A DNA stretch of 64,000 nucleotides from Thalassotalea insulae. Its GTDB lineage: Bacteria; Pseudomonadota; Gammaproteobacteria; Enterobacterales; Alteromonadaceae. The notes beneath the pieces are model-generated. The model made no database searches. It saw only the letters and a list, made by a program, of their open reading frames with translations, and was not told the DNA's origin. The stretch is from the NCBI RefSeq assembly GCF_030161395.1, contig NZ_BSST01000001.1, positions 1,178,001 to 1,242,000 on the forward strand. Reading direction: 5' to 3'. Positions 45,536-56,106 of the stretch are shown here, piece after piece; within the stretch, counting starts at the first letter, position 1; every line of letters starts with the position of its first letter. The position numbers and the translations under genes were made by a program.

Positions 45536-46771
45536 CTAAAATTCACCCTTAAACCAGGCTAAAATTCTTGAGCCTATACCAGCAACGCCTTCGGTATTTT
45601 TACTTTCACTACTGCTTTGCTCACTGGCTTGCATGCCATAATGCAGCAGACCAACCACAGTGGCGTAAGTTGGGTCGTTAACATATTCTTTTAAGCCAGC
45701 AACGTTTTGCGGCACTGCAACTCGAACTGGCATTTGAAAGACTTCTTCCGCAAATTCCACGACACCTTCCATTTTTGCCGTACCACCAGTAAGCACATAG
45801 CCGGCTGCAATCTGATCTTCCAAGCCAGATTCGCGTAACTCTTCTTGAATCAATTCAAATAACTCTTGATACCTTGGCTCTACTACCTCCGCGAGCGTAT
45901 GACGTGACATCGAACGCGCTGGTCGACCGCCAACACTCGGTACTTCAATATTCTCTTCCATACTCACCATTTGACGCAGTGCACAGGCGTACTGCACTTT
46001 AATTTCTTCCGCATGACTTAATGGTGTTCGAAATATTTTCGCGATATCACTGGTGACCTGATTACCTGCCACTGGGATCACAGCGGTATGGCGCAATGCC
46101 CCACCGGTAAACACAGCGATATCCATGGTACCGGCACCTATATCAACCACACAGATACCCAGTTCTTTTTCATCATCAGTCACCACGGCATAGCTTGAAG
46201 CTAACGCGGAGAAAATCAGTTGATCCGCTTTTAATTCACAACGTTCAACACACTTAACAATGTTTTTTGCCATATCGTTAGCACAAGTGACAATATGGAC
46301 TTTTGCTTCCATCCGCACCCCTGACATACCGATAGGACTTTTAATACCGTCCTGACAATCGATAGAGTATTCTTGCGGCAAAACATGCAACATTCGACGC
46401 TCAGCCGAAATAGGAACAGAACGCGCGGTATGAATAACATTATCGACATCTTCCTGAATCACTTCTTTGTCATTGATCGGCACCATGCCGTTCTCATTTT
46501 GACAGCTGATATGTTTACCAGAGATACCTAAGTACACTGAGCTGATATGGCAATCCGCCATTAACTCGGCTTCATTAATAGCCCGTTGTATCGACTGGAT
46601 CACCAGATTTAGGTCATTAACTCCACCTTTATCCATACCGCGCGCCGGTTGATTGCCAACACCAACAATACTTAATTGATTGTCAGGGGTGATCTCACCA
46701 ACCGCGACCGAGATCTTGGAAGTTCCAATGTCTAAACCTACGACCAGGTTTCTTTCATTAACTTTTGCCAT
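45536..46771 (-). CDS. ftsA: Cell division protein FtsA
   Basis: A 411-residue actin-like membrane tether for FtsZ. The nucleotide site begins VVGLDIGTSKISVAVGE, with ICVVDIGAGTMDIAVF and GYVLTGGTAKMEGV as the other phosphate and adenosine loops; the 1C domain lies between. The C-terminal amphipathic helix ending ILAWFKGEF targets the membrane. It follows ftsQ by five bases. Confidence 0.97.
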   Translation of the reverse strand: MAKVNERNLVVGLDIGTSKISVAVGEITPDNQLSIVGVGNQPARGMDKGGVNDLNLVIQSIQRAINEAELMADCHISSVYLGISGKHISCQNENGMVPINDKEVIQEDVDNVIHTARSVPISAERRMLHVLPQEYSIDCQDGIKSPIGMSGVRMEAKVHIVTCANDMAKNIVKCVERCELKADQLIFSALASSYAVVTDDEKELGICVVDIGAGTMDIAVFTGGALRHTAVIPVAGNQVTSDIAKIFRTPLSHAEEIKVQYACALRQMVSMEENIEVPSVGGRPARSMSRHTLAEVVEPRYQELFELIQEELRESGLEDQIAAGYVLTGGTAKMEGVVEFAEEVFQMPVRVAVPQNVAGLKEYVNDPTYATVVGLLHYGMQASEQSSSESKNTEGVAGIGSRILAWFKGEF

Positions 46772-46776
46772 TAATG

Positions 46777-47556
46777 TTAAACTCTTTCTTTTTCTATCTG
46801 AGGTTTCCAGCCAACGGCTAGCCCCGTTTCATAACGTAAATCAACATAATTCACCTGTTGATCCGCTTTTTTATTTGCTTTTATTTCTGGGTACACATCC
46901 ATAAAACGCTGCAATCGTTGAACCCGATTTTCACGTCCTAAATTCAGTACTACCCCATCATTTAATGTCAGCTGCCATGAATAACGCTCTGACAGTAACA
47001 GTTCATCAATCGCCAGCTCACCGTATTCCAGCAAGCGACTGATGTTAATATAATTTTCCAGTGCAACACTCTCACTGCCTTCCGGACCAAAAAATGCCGG
47101 TAAGTTATGATGAATACGACTGATATCTGCCTGAAATGCTACGCCTTGATGGTTTAATAAAAAGTCACCGTTCCAGTAAGCTATTGGTTGTTGATCGACG
47201 ACATAAATTTTCAACTCATTTGGCCAGTGCTTGCGTACCGAAACCGAGTAAACCCAAGGAAGGCTTGAAACTTTTGCCTGAACCTGATTAACGTCGACAT
47301 TAAAGAAGTTGCCTAAATCAATACGCTCTATCGCTCGCTCAATATCTGCTTTATCGGTATAGGGCATTTCACCGCTGATCACTATAGAAGTCACTGGCAT
47401 AGATTCTTGTGCCGACATTTTACTAGTGACGTACCAGCTTAAGGTGATAATAGCGATAATAACTGAAACAAAAAACGCCACACCAAGCCAAAAACTCCAA
47501 TGTAGTTTTGCTGTTCTTTGCTCGGTAAGCTGCAATTGTTCAGTCTTAGTTGCCAT
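46777..47556 (-). CDS. ftsQ: Cell division protein FtsQ
   Basis: A 259-residue bitopic membrane protein of the divisome that recruits FtsB/FtsL. One N-terminal membrane helix (about 18-42), then a POTRA domain (SIVISGEMPYTDKADIERAI) and the FtsQ beta domain (VSVRKHWPNELKIYVVDQQPIAYWNG). It is tightly packed between ddlB (two bases before) and ftsA. Confidence 0.95.
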   Translation of the reverse strand: MATKTEQLQLTEQRTAKLHWSFWLGVAFFVSVIIAIITLSWYVTSKMSAQESMPVTSIVISGEMPYTDKADIERAIERIDLGNFFNVDVNQVQAKVSSLPWVYSVSVRKHWPNELKIYVVDQQPIAYWNGDFLLNHQGVAFQADISRIHHNLPAFFGPEGSESVALENYINISRLLEYGELAIDELLLSERYSWQLTLNDGVVLNLGRENRVQRLQRFMDVYPEIKANKKADQQVNYVDLRYETGLAVGWKPQIEKERV

Positions 47557-47558
47557 AT

Positions 47559-48512
47559 CTATCCCAGCTCCTCACGGTTTGCGCTCAGCTCGACAATTTT
47601 AGTCACTAACTCAACAAAACTCAGCCCGGCAACTTGAGCCGATTTAGGAACTAGTGAAGTTTCTGTCATGCCAGGTACAGTATTTACTTCCAATATCTGC
47701 CAGTCATTGTGTTCATTACGCATCACATCAACACGACCCCAACCTTCTGCTCCTGTCGCTTTAAACGCTTTTAATGCCAGCGTTTGTAATGCTTTTTCAT
47801 CTTGTTCAGATAAATGACACGGACAATGATATTGCGTGGTCGACGATTGATATTTTGCCTGATAATCGTAGAAGGTATTAGGTGTTTCCATATGGATCAC
47901 CGGCAACGCCCGTTCACCTAATATAGTGACGGTGTATTCCGGACCATTAATCCAGGCTTCTACCAATACTTCGGCATCAAAGTTAAACGCCTGTTCAAGT
48001 GCTAGTGTTAATTGCTCTGCTGATTCCGCTATCGCCATGCCGATACTAGAACCTTCATGCGCAGGTTTGACCATGACCTTGCCACCAAGATCATGCAAAA
48101 TTGCTGTCGACTGAGCAGACTCAAAATGTTGTTTATCAACGACAACAAACGGCGCAGTTGGTAAACCGCAAGCTTGCATTATCTGTTTACTACGGTTTTT
48201 ATCCATCGATAGCGCAGAACCTAAAACACCTGAACCTGTGTAAGGAATACCCATATATTCAAGCGCTCCTTGGACACAACCATCTTCACCACCCCGGCCA
48301 TGCAAGGCGATAAAAGCTCTATCGACCTTCAAATCAACTAAATTGGATAAGCAATAGTCTTGCGTATCGATTAACGAAACAGTAAAGCCCGCTTTTTCTA
48401 GGGCGTTGGCTATCGCGGCGCCAGAGCGCAGTGACACTTCACGCTCTGCCGAATCACCGCCGTATAACACGGCAATATGCTCTTGCTTTATCTTGTTGAG
48501 CAAATCAGTCAT
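47559..48512 (-). CDS. ddlB: D-alanine-D-alanine ligase
   Basis: A 317-residue ATP-grasp enzyme that makes D-Ala-D-Ala for lipid II. The start is the ATG at 48512 (MTDLLNK), with GAGGGG just upstream; an ATG eight codons earlier is also in frame, but lies inside murC and lacks a clear site. Visible motifs are VLYGGDSAEREVSLRSG, ALHGRGGEDGCVQG and the C-terminal EVNTVPGMTETSLVP. It overlaps the murC stop by eight bases (ATGACTGA). Confidence 0.96.
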   Translation of the reverse strand: MTDLLNKIKQEHIAVLYGGDSAEREVSLRSGAAIANALEKAGFTVSLIDTQDYCLSNLVDLKVDRAFIALHGRGGEDGCVQGALEYMGIPYTGSGVLGSALSMDKNRSKQIMQACGLPTAPFVVVDKQHFESAQSTAILHDLGGKVMVKPAHEGSSIGMAIAESAEQLTLALEQAFNFDAEVLVEAWINGPEYTVTILGERALPVIHMETPNTFYDYQAKYQSSTTQYHCPCHLSEQDEKALQTLALKAFKATGAEGWGRVDVMRNEHNDWQILEVNTVPGMTETSLVPKSAQVAGLSFVELVTKIVELSANREELG

Positions 48513-49959
48513 TTTGCCCCTCTTTAAACATTTCATCAGAGGCTAGCTGACGAGCAATCATACCGATATTTCCAGCCCCTTGAGTGATCACCATGTCACC
48601 ATCACGCAACTGATTTTTTAATAGTTGTGGTAACTGTTCGATATCACCAACATAAATTGGCTCAACCTGACCTCGCTGACGAATACTACGAGCCAGACTC
48701 TTACTGTCAGCACTCGCTATTGCTGCTTCACCAGCGGCATAAACATCCAATAACAATAAGCAGTCCACTTGTGACAGTACTTCAACAAAATCTTCATATA
48801 AATCACGGGTGCGAGAATAACGGTGCGGTTGAAACACCATTACTAGCCGCTTATTCGGCCAGCCATTGCGCATCGCTTTAATCGTTGCGGAAACTTCTCT
48901 TGGATGATGACCGTAATCATCGACCAACACCATTTTGCCCTGTTCAGTGGTTACGTCAGCCAACTGTTCAAAGCGACGTCCAATCCCAGCAAATCCGGCA
49001 AGCGCATTTGCTATAGCAGTGTCATCAACGCCTTCATCAGTTGCAACCGCAATGCCCGCAAGCGCATTTAATACATTGTGTTGTCCAGGTAAGTTGACAC
49101 TTAAATCTAAGTCCGGTAATCCTACTCGTTCGACGGTAAAGTAACTAACACCGGCACTTTGCTGATAGTTAGTTGCCACCACATCCGCATCTTGCGAAAA
49201 GCCATAGGTGATCACCTGACGGGCAATGCGAGGTAGAATTTCCCGTACTACTGGGTTATCAATACAGACCACAGCTAAACCATAAAATGGTAAATTATGT
49301 AAAAACTCTAAGTAAGTTTCTTTAAGTTTTTCAAAATCCCCTTGATAGGTTTCCATATGGTCTTCGTCAATATTAGTGACCACAGCGACCATAGGTTGCA
49401 GGTGTAAAAACGAGGCATCACTTTCATCTGCTTCAGCAATCAGATAACGACTAGTGCCCAACCTAGCATTAGTGCCAGCGCTATTTAATAACCCCCCGAT
49501 AACAAAGGTCGGATCTAAATCCGCTTCGGCAAAAATACTGGCAATCAAGCTGGTAGTGGTGGTTTTACCATGAGTACCGGCAATGGCGACGCCATGGCGA
49601 AAGCGCATTAATTCCGCTAACATTTCCGCACGTCTTACCACAGGGATTCTTAACTTAGCCGCTTGTTGAAGTTCCGGGTTTTCAGCATTGATTGCACTGG
49701 AAACTACAATAACACTGGCACCTTTAATATTATCCTGATGATGGCCGATAGTAATCATTGCCCCTAACGAGCGCAGGCGATTGACAACAGCATTCTCACC
49801 AATATCGGAACCGCTAATTTGATAGCCTTCATTGAGCAATACTTCAGCGATCCCTCCCATACCGGCACCACCGATACCAACAAAATGAATAATTTTCACC
49901 CGGCGCATTTCAGGGATCTTAATTGGCGTTTTTAATTCTTTACTCACATTATTACTCAT
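48505..49959 (-). CDS. murC: UDP-N-acetylmuramate-L-alanine ligase
   Basis: A 484-residue Mur ligase that adds L-Ala to UDP-MurNAc. The N-terminal FVGIGGAGMGGIAEVL binds UDP-MurNAc, the P-loop is GTHGKTTTTSL, and the later LVDDYGHHPREV loop and C-terminal GAGNIG motif complete the fold. Its start shares a base with the murG stop (TAATG at 49957-49961), so the genes are likely translationally coupled. Confidence 0.97.
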   Translation of the reverse strand: MSNNVSKELKTPIKIPEMRRVKIIHFVGIGGAGMGGIAEVLLNEGYQISGSDIGENAVVNRLRSLGAMITIGHHQDNIKGASVIVVSSAINAENPELQQAAKLRIPVVRRAEMLAELMRFRHGVAIAGTHGKTTTTSLIASIFAEADLDPTFVIGGLLNSAGTNARLGTSRYLIAEADESDASFLHLQPMVAVVTNIDEDHMETYQGDFEKLKETYLEFLHNLPFYGLAVVCIDNPVVREILPRIARQVITYGFSQDADVVATNYQQSAGVSYFTVERVGLPDLDLSVNLPGQHNVLNALAGIAVATDEGVDDTAIANALAGFAGIGRRFEQLADVTTEQGKMVLVDDYGHHPREVSATIKAMRNGWPNKRLVMVFQPHRYSRTRDLYEDFVEVLSQVDCLLLLDVYAAGEAAIASADSKSLARSIRQRGQVEPIYVGDIEQLPQLLKNQLRDGDMVITQGAGNIGMIARQLASDEMFKEGQND

Positions 49960-51047
49960 TATTTCACTAGCTCCATACAGGTTTGCGCTACGCGAGCTGT
50001 TGCGTCCGCATGAGCTGCATCATGAGCAGCTTTAGACATTGACTGAACGACCTTGTCTGAAACAAACAGGCTATTCAGCATTTGCGCTAGGCTAGTGCCA
50101 TTAAATTCTTTTTGGGCAATCATTTTTGCCGCATTACGTTGTACCAAATACATGGCGTTCTTCGTTTGATGATCATCAACCGCATGAGGTAATGGCACAA
50201 AAATCGCAGGTTTTGCCGCCATCGCCAATTCAGAAACCGTTAAAGCACCCGCACGACAAATCACCACATCTGCCCATTGGTAGGCCTCTGACATATCATC
50301 AATAAATTCCGTCACTTTGACCTTATCTTCAGGTAAACCGTAATCCTGATAGCTAGTTAAAACCGCCTGCTGATTACCTTTACCTGTTTGATGCCAAACG
50401 TTAATATTTTGCAGTTTAATCTGCTTCATTGCCTGTGGCACGGTATCATTCAATACTTTCGCCCCCAAGCTACCGCCAACCACTAACACTTTTTTACTGG
50501 TAGAAGGCTGTGGTGATACGGTTTGCTCTAACGCAACGATATTACTACGTAGCGGATTGCCCACCACTTGATGCTTAACCCGTGCTTTAAACGCCCCTGG
50601 GAACGCACTTAAGACCTTGACCGCTAACCTTGCAAGGAATCGATTACTTAATCCCGCAACGGCATTTTGCTCATGCAACACCAAAGGTTTTGCTAATAAC
50701 CAGGCAGCAAAGCCACCGGGTGCGCTGGCGTAGCCTCCCATACCGAGGACAACATCAGGTTTCACCTGTCGAATTACCGACATTGATTGCCACACCGACT
50801 GTATTAATTTAAACGGCAATTTCAGCCAGGCCTGCCAATTTTTATTACGTAAACCGGCAATATTGATAAAGGAAATATCAAAACCATGCTGTGGTACTAA
50901 CTGGGCTTCCATCCGCTTAGCCGTGCCCAACCAGTGAATATGCCAGCCTTGAGCTTGTAAATACTCAGCCACAGCTATACCTGGAAAGATATGGCCTCCG
51001 GTGCCGCCGGCCATCACTAATAAAGTCGGACGTTTTTCAACTGTCAT
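49959..51047 (-). CDS. murG: UDP-GlcNAc:lipid I GlcNAc transferase (lipid II synthase)
   Basis: A 362-residue peripheral membrane GT-B glycosyltransferase that adds GlcNAc to lipid I. The N-terminal glycine loop AGGTGGHIFPG (13-23) and the second glycine loop GGYASAPGGF are clear, as is the C-terminal CRAGALTVSELAMA UDP-GlcNAc site. The ftsW stop overlaps its ATG by four bases (ATGA, 51044-51047). Confidence 0.97.
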   Translation of the reverse strand: MTVEKRPTLLVMAGGTGGHIFPGIAVAEYLQAQGWHIHWLGTAKRMEAQLVPQHGFDISFINIAGLRNKNWQAWLKLPFKLIQSVWQSMSVIRQVKPDVVLGMGGYASAPGGFAAWLLAKPLVLHEQNAVAGLSNRFLARLAVKVLSAFPGAFKARVKHQVVGNPLRSNIVALEQTVSPQPSTSKKVLVVGGSLGAKVLNDTVPQAMKQIKLQNINVWHQTGKGNQQAVLTSYQDYGLPEDKVKVTEFIDDMSEAYQWADVVICRAGALTVSELAMAAKPAIFVPLPHAVDDHQTKNAMYLVQRNAAKMIAQKEFNGTSLAQMLNSLFVSDKVVQSMSKAAHDAAHADATARVAQTCMELVK

Positions 51048-52252
51048 TTTCGCCCTCCTTTTTTCTTATGACTGGCTGTCGCCTGAATCGTTTGTAAACG
51101 CATTTCGTGATCGATACGAATTAACACGACTAACGCAATCGTCATAATGATCATCGAACTACCGCCATAACTAATAAGCGGCATTGTTAATCCTTTCGTC
51201 GGTACAATACCGGCACTGGCGCCAATATTAACCGCCGCCTGAAAACTAAACCAAATACCGATCGCAAAGGCGAAAAAGCCTTCAAAATACTTTTCTTTTT
51301 GTACCGCTTTTCTGCCGAGCATTAACGCCTTAAACACTAAAGTCATACTTAATAACAAGACGATAGTGATGCCGATAAAACCAAACTCTTCCGCCAGTAC
51401 TGCCATAACAAAGTCAGTATGGGCTTCAGGCAAATACTCAAGTTTTTGAATACTGTTACCTAAGCCTTGCCCTGTTATCTCGCCACGACCATAGGCCATT
51501 AATGACTGAGTCAGTTGATAACCACTGCCAAACGGGTCTTTCCACGGATCGAGAAAACTGGTTACCCGTGCCCAGCGATAAGGTGAAAAATACGCGAGTG
51601 CGGCAATAGCAGATAACCCCACTGCGGCAATACTAATAAACTGCCACAACTTAGCACCGGCTAAAAATAACAAACCAAACGTGGTGACAAACATCACTAT
51701 CACTGTACCTAAATCAGGTTGAAACAGTAGTAAACTCGCCAAAGCACCAAATACCACCAGCGGTTTAATAAAACCTTTAACGTTTTCTAATACTTCATCA
51801 CGTCTTCTCACCAGATAGGCAGCTAAATAGCAAAAGAAAAATAGCTTCGCCGGCTCTGCCGCCTGCACTGTAATAGGGCCAACTACAATCCAACGAGTAG
51901 AACCATTAACGGTGCGACCCACCAGTAACACCACCACTAACAACCCCATTCCTAGCAGCAATAAATTACCACTATGCTGATGCCACTTTGCCATAGGTAT
52001 TTGTAATGTTGCCCCGGCAATGAGCAGGCTAAGGCAAATATAAATCATATGACGGATAACAAAGTGAAATGGATTATCAAACAAGCGTTCGGCAACCGGC
52101 ATCGAAGAACTAGCCACCATAACAAGTCCAATCATATACATGGCGACCGCTAAGATAATATAACTGCGATCAAAAGTAGCTACTGATTGTGGCTCGATAG
52201 TAAACCAGGCAGGTATTTTAAAACTAAATTGAGTAGGTGCTACTATCGACAT
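51044..52252 (-). CDS. ftsW: Peptidoglycan glycosyltransferase FtsW (SEDS family)
   Basis: A 402-residue polytopic protein of the SEDS family, the septal glycan polymerase that pairs with FtsI. About ten membrane helices, with the RWARVTSFLDPWKDPFGSGYQLTQSL block before the conserved AEEFGFIG catalytic-loop region and the QPDLGTVIV motif. Its ATG shares a base with the murD stop (TAATG near 52252). Confidence 0.95.
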   Translation of the reverse strand: MSIVAPTQFSFKIPAWFTIEPQSVATFDRSYIILAVAMYMIGLVMVASSSMPVAERLFDNPFHFVIRHMIYICLSLLIAGATLQIPMAKWHQHSGNLLLLGMGLLVVVLLVGRTVNGSTRWIVVGPITVQAAEPAKLFFFCYLAAYLVRRRDEVLENVKGFIKPLVVFGALASLLLFQPDLGTVIVMFVTTFGLLFLAGAKLWQFISIAAVGLSAIAALAYFSPYRWARVTSFLDPWKDPFGSGYQLTQSLMAYGRGEITGQGLGNSIQKLEYLPEAHTDFVMAVLAEEFGFIGITIVLLLSMTLVFKALMLGRKAVQKEKYFEGFFAFAIGIWFSFQAAVNIGASAGIVPTKGLTMPLISYGGSSMIIMTIALVVLIRIDHEMRLQTIQATASHKKKGGRK

Positions 52253-53619
52253 TAGCTCGCCTCCTGCAGTGCGGTAACGGCATCAATAAACACTTGACCA
52301 CGTTCGGCAAAATTCTTAAACATATCAATACTGGCGCAGGCTGGAGACAGTAAGACGATATCGCCAGCAACCGCACATTGCCGCGCTAATTTAACTGCCA
52401 TTGGTAGATCTGCTACCTGCTGGGCTTTAGCAGATAACGCGGCAATTTTTTCACCATCTTTACCTAAAGTGAATAACTGAGCGACACCATTTACTATCGC
52501 ATCTTGTAACGGCGAAAAATCTGCACCTTTGCCGTCACCACCAGCGAGTAAAATCAACTTATTATTAGCCCCTAACATCGGTGCTAAGCCGTTAATTGCT
52601 GCTAACGTAGCGCCAACATTCGTCGCTTTTGAATCATTGATCCAACAGATATCATCCTTACTTGGCACTCGCTGACAACGATGAGGTAAACCGGTAAAAC
52701 TGACAAAAGCATTGACCATTTCAGTTATTGGCCAGCCAGCACTATGACCCAGTGCCAACACCGCTAGATAATTAAGGGCATTATGCTGACCTGCTAATGG
52801 CAATTCAGTGACGTCAATGAGGCGTTGCTCGCCAAAAGCAAGATAGCTTTTGCTATTTTCAGTGATAATGCCAAAATGCCCGCTTTCTGCTGGATCACTA
52901 CCAAACGAAGTAACCGTCTGCTCGTCTGCAACTTCGCTATGACTAATCGGTTGGTCACGATTAATCACCGCTGTTTTTGCCAAGCGATACACTTTTTGCT
53001 TAATTTCGTTGTAACTCTGTAAGGTTTTATGACGATCCAGATGATCATCACTGACATTAAGTACTGCCGCCGCAACGGCCTGCATACTCTCAATAGTTTC
53101 TAATTGAAAGCTGGATAATTCCAGAACATAGCAATCAACATCATTTGCCAACTGCTCCAGTACCGGTAAGCCAATGTTGCCGCCTAAACCAATATTGAGC
53201 CCAAGTTTTTGGCCAACATGAGCTAACAGTGACACTACCGTCGATTTACCATTAGAACCTGTCACTGCCAGTATCGGCTTATCTGTTAACTGACAAAACA
53301 GTTCAACATCACCGATAACTTTTGTGCTATCACTAATGATTTCAGTAAGGCCTTGTGCCGCCAGATCGATTCCCGGACTAGTAATAATCACTTGCGCTAA
53401 GCGGATCATTTCCTTATCCCACTGACCTAACACCAGTTGGCATTGCGGATAATTTTGAGCAAACAGTTCAGCATTGGTTACATTGCGACGGCTATCGTTA
53501 ACCTGACAATTAAGATGATGTTGAGTTAAAAATTTCACACACGACATCCCGGTCAGGCCAGCGCCTAACACTAAGATACGTTTGTTTTTTAATTCAGCGA
53601 GCACCCGCGTTAACTCCAT
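52252..53619 (-). CDS. murD: UDP-N-acetylmuramoylalanine-D-glutamate ligase
   Basis: A 455-residue Mur ligase that adds D-Glu. The N-terminal LVLGAGLTGMSCVKFL Rossmann-like loop, the P-loop TGSNGKSTVVSL, NDSKATNVGATLAAI and C-terminal LLSPACASIDMFKNFAERG motifs are those of MurD. It follows mraY by ten bases. Confidence 0.97.
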   Translation of the reverse strand: MELTRVLAELKNKRILVLGAGLTGMSCVKFLTQHHLNCQVNDSRRNVTNAELFAQNYPQCQLVLGQWDKEMIRLAQVIITSPGIDLAAQGLTEIISDSTKVIGDVELFCQLTDKPILAVTGSNGKSTVVSLLAHVGQKLGLNIGLGGNIGLPVLEQLANDVDCYVLELSSFQLETIESMQAVAAAVLNVSDDHLDRHKTLQSYNEIKQKVYRLAKTAVINRDQPISHSEVADEQTVTSFGSDPAESGHFGIITENSKSYLAFGEQRLIDVTELPLAGQHNALNYLAVLALGHSAGWPITEMVNAFVSFTGLPHRCQRVPSKDDICWINDSKATNVGATLAAINGLAPMLGANNKLILLAGGDGKGADFSPLQDAIVNGVAQLFTLGKDGEKIAALSAKAQQVADLPMAVKLARQCAVAGDIVLLSPACASIDMFKNFAERGQVFIDAVTALQEAS

Positions 53620-53629
53620 CTCTATTCTC

Positions 53630-54712
53630 TTACCGTAATTTCAAGGTTGCTAAACCTATCAGTACTAACACTAAAGAAATAATCCAAAACCTAACAATCA
53701 CTCTCGGCTCAGGCCAACCTTTTAATTCATAATGATGGTGAATCGGCGCCATTCGAAAAATACGTTGGCCGCGTAACTTGTACGAACCAACCTGCAAAAT
53801 AACTGACACGGTTTCCATAACGAACACGCCGCCCATGATAAATAACACCAATTCTTGTCTCACTAGAACGGCAATGACACCTAATGCCGCCCCTAGCGCC
53901 AATGAACCAACATCTCCCATAAACACTAACGCCGGGTATGTGTTAAACCATAAAAAGCCGATGCCAGCACCAACAATGGCAGTACAAACCACCACTAACT
54001 CACTGGTCATCGCAATATGGGGAATATTTAAATAAGCAGAAAAATTGACGTTACCGGTAACATAAGCAAAAACCGCAAATGCCCCAGCCACCATAATAGT
54101 TGGCACAATGGCTAAACCATCTAAACCATCAGTTAAATTAACCGCGTTACTGGTACCAACGATGACAAAATAGGTCATTAAAATATAAAACAAACCAAGC
54201 TGTGGCAGTATGTCCTTAACAAAAGGAATAATGAGCGAAGTCTGCTCAGGTGTTTGTGCAAGATAATATAAGAAAAATGCCGTAGCGAAACCGATAATGG
54301 TTTGCCAGAAGTACTTCCAACGAGCAATCAAACCGTTCGGATCTTTTCGGATCACTTTGCGGTAATCATCGACAAAGCCAATAATACCAAAGCTGACGAT
54401 AACAAACAGTACCACCCAAACATAACTGTTAGTCAGGTCCCCCCATAACAATACACTGGAAACAATCGACGCTAAAATCAAAATCCCCCCCATGGTAGGA
54501 GTACCGGATTTAGATAAATGACTTTCCGGGCCATCATCACGTACGGTTTGACCGATTTGCATCCGTTGTAATGCCCGGATCAATTTGGGCCCAAAATACA
54601 ATGAAAGCCCTAATGCCGTTAAGGTCGAAACGATGGCGCGAAATGTCAAATAAGAAAAAACATTAAAGGCACTAAAATATTGTGTCAGGTATTCCCCTAG
54701 CCAAAGTAGCAT
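53630..54712 (-). CDS. mraY: Phospho-MurNAc-pentapeptide translocase
   Basis: A 360-residue integral membrane enzyme that makes lipid I. The start was put at the ATG at 54712 (MLLWLGEYL) because E. coli MraY begins MLVWLAEHL; longer frames overlap murF without support. Motifs include FSYLTFRAIVS, GTPTMGGILIL, DDYRK, NAVNLTDGLDGLAI and the catalytic-loop MAPIHHHYELKGWPE. The ATG overlaps the murF stop by one base (TAATG), giving coupling. Confidence 0.97.
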   Translation of the reverse strand: MLLWLGEYLTQYFSAFNVFSYLTFRAIVSTLTALGLSLYFGPKLIRALQRMQIGQTVRDDGPESHLSKSGTPTMGGILILASIVSSVLLWGDLTNSYVWVVLFVIVSFGIIGFVDDYRKVIRKDPNGLIARWKYFWQTIIGFATAFFLYYLAQTPEQTSLIIPFVKDILPQLGLFYILMTYFVIVGTSNAVNLTDGLDGLAIVPTIMVAGAFAVFAYVTGNVNFSAYLNIPHIAMTSELVVVCTAIVGAGIGFLWFNTYPALVFMGDVGSLALGAALGVIAVLVRQELVLFIMGGVFVMETVSVILQVGSYKLRGQRIFRMAPIHHHYELKGWPEPRVIVRFWIISLVLVLIGLATLKLR

Positions 54713-56106
54713 TATACGGCACCCTCTTTTAGGCGGTTTTCTTGCCAACGAATAATATCGTTGACCACGTATTCCATATGAGCACTACGCGAACCTTTAA
54801 CGAGTATTGAAATCTGTTGCTGCTCATCAGCTAACAAGGTTTGTAAATGAGCCAGGAGCTTATCACGCTCACTGAAATGCTCCCCGCGACCATTGGCCGA
54901 AGAAAAGGCATCCGCGGTACTTTGGCTTAACACCCCTATAGTTAATAAGTCATCGATTTCTCTTTGACTGGCATATTCACCCACTTCCTGATGATAACTA
55001 CGAGCGTCTGAGCCTAACTCCCCCATATCTCCTAAGATCAAAATCTTACGTCCAGGGTAGCTCGCCAGTAAATCGGTCGCCGCTTTGATTGATTCAACAT
55101 TGGCATTATAGGTGTCATCAATCAGCTTAAAGTTTTCATTCAGTTGATGGAGATTTAAGCGCCCTTTTACCGGGATCATTTCTGCAAGCCCTAAGCGGAT
55201 ATCATCTAATGATGCGCCAAATTCTAGCGCTATCGCCGCTGCTGCAACCGCGTTACAAACATTATGACGCCCCGGCACACTGAGCTCAATAAAACATTCA
55301 CCGGCATAAGTTTTCAAGGTAAAACTAGCACAGCCATTTTCATCTAAAATAGCATTTTCGCTGTAGCAATCTGTGGCATTAAAACAGGAAAAACGGCGAA
55401 CATTTTTGTCGGTCAAACGCCATTGCCATTTATTTGCTAGTTTACAGTCCTGATTATAAAGCGCGACACCATCGGCTTTTAAGCCTTCATAAATTTCGCC
55501 TTTTGCACGGGCAACACCGCACAAATCACCAAACCCCTCTAAATGGGCCGCAGCGATATTGTTAATTACCGCAACATCAGGTTTTACCAGACTGGAAGTG
55601 TACGCAATCTCGCCCATATGATTCGCGCCGAGTTCAACCACAGCAAAATCATGTTGTGGCTCTAACCGTAGCAAAGTTAACGGCACTCCAATATCATTAT
55701 TAAAATTACCTTGGGTAGCCAAGACATTACCGAGACGCGCTAAAATTGCCGCCACCATTTCTTTCACTGTGGTTTTGCCACTACTACCGGTAATGGCAAC
55801 GGTTTTTGGCGCCACTTTCTCTTTGACATAAGCCGCAATTTTACCCAATGCTTTATGAGTATCTGCTACCACTATCTGAGGAACAGGTAACTGGCAATCA
55901 TGGTCAACAATCACAGCCGCACACTGTTTATCAACGACCTGATTTAAAAAACGATGACCATCGAAATTAACGCCTTTTAACGCTAAAAACAGATCATTAG
56001 CTAATAAAGAGCGACTATCTGTCACTATCTGTTTAACCTTAGCGTCTTCACCAACTAAAGTGCCATCAATCGCTTGAGCAATTTCAGATAATAATAAAGG
56101 GATCAT
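54712..56106 (-). CDS. murF: UDP-MurNAc-tripeptide-D-Ala-D-Ala ligase
   Basis: A 464-residue Mur ligase that attaches D-Ala-D-Ala. The P-loop is TGSSGKTTVKEM, followed by the LGANHMGEI and IDDTYNANVES motifs that mark MurF. Its stop is shared with the mraY start and it overlaps murE by four bases (ATGA, 56103-56106). Confidence 0.97.
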   Translation of the reverse strand: MIPLLLSEIAQAIDGTLVGEDAKVKQIVTDSRSLLANDLFLALKGVNFDGHRFLNQVVDKQCAAVIVDHDCQLPVPQIVVADTHKALGKIAAYVKEKVAPKTVAITGSSGKTTVKEMVAAILARLGNVLATQGNFNNDIGVPLTLLRLEPQHDFAVVELGANHMGEIAYTSSLVKPDVAVINNIAAAHLEGFGDLCGVARAKGEIYEGLKADGVALYNQDCKLANKWQWRLTDKNVRRFSCFNATDCYSENAILDENGCASFTLKTYAGECFIELSVPGRHNVCNAVAAAAIALEFGASLDDIRLGLAEMIPVKGRLNLHQLNENFKLIDDTYNANVESIKAATDLLASYPGRKILILGDMGELGSDARSYHQEVGEYASQREIDDLLTIGVLSQSTADAFSSANGRGEHFSERDKLLAHLQTLLADEQQQISILVKGSRSAHMEYVVNDIIRWQENRLKEGAV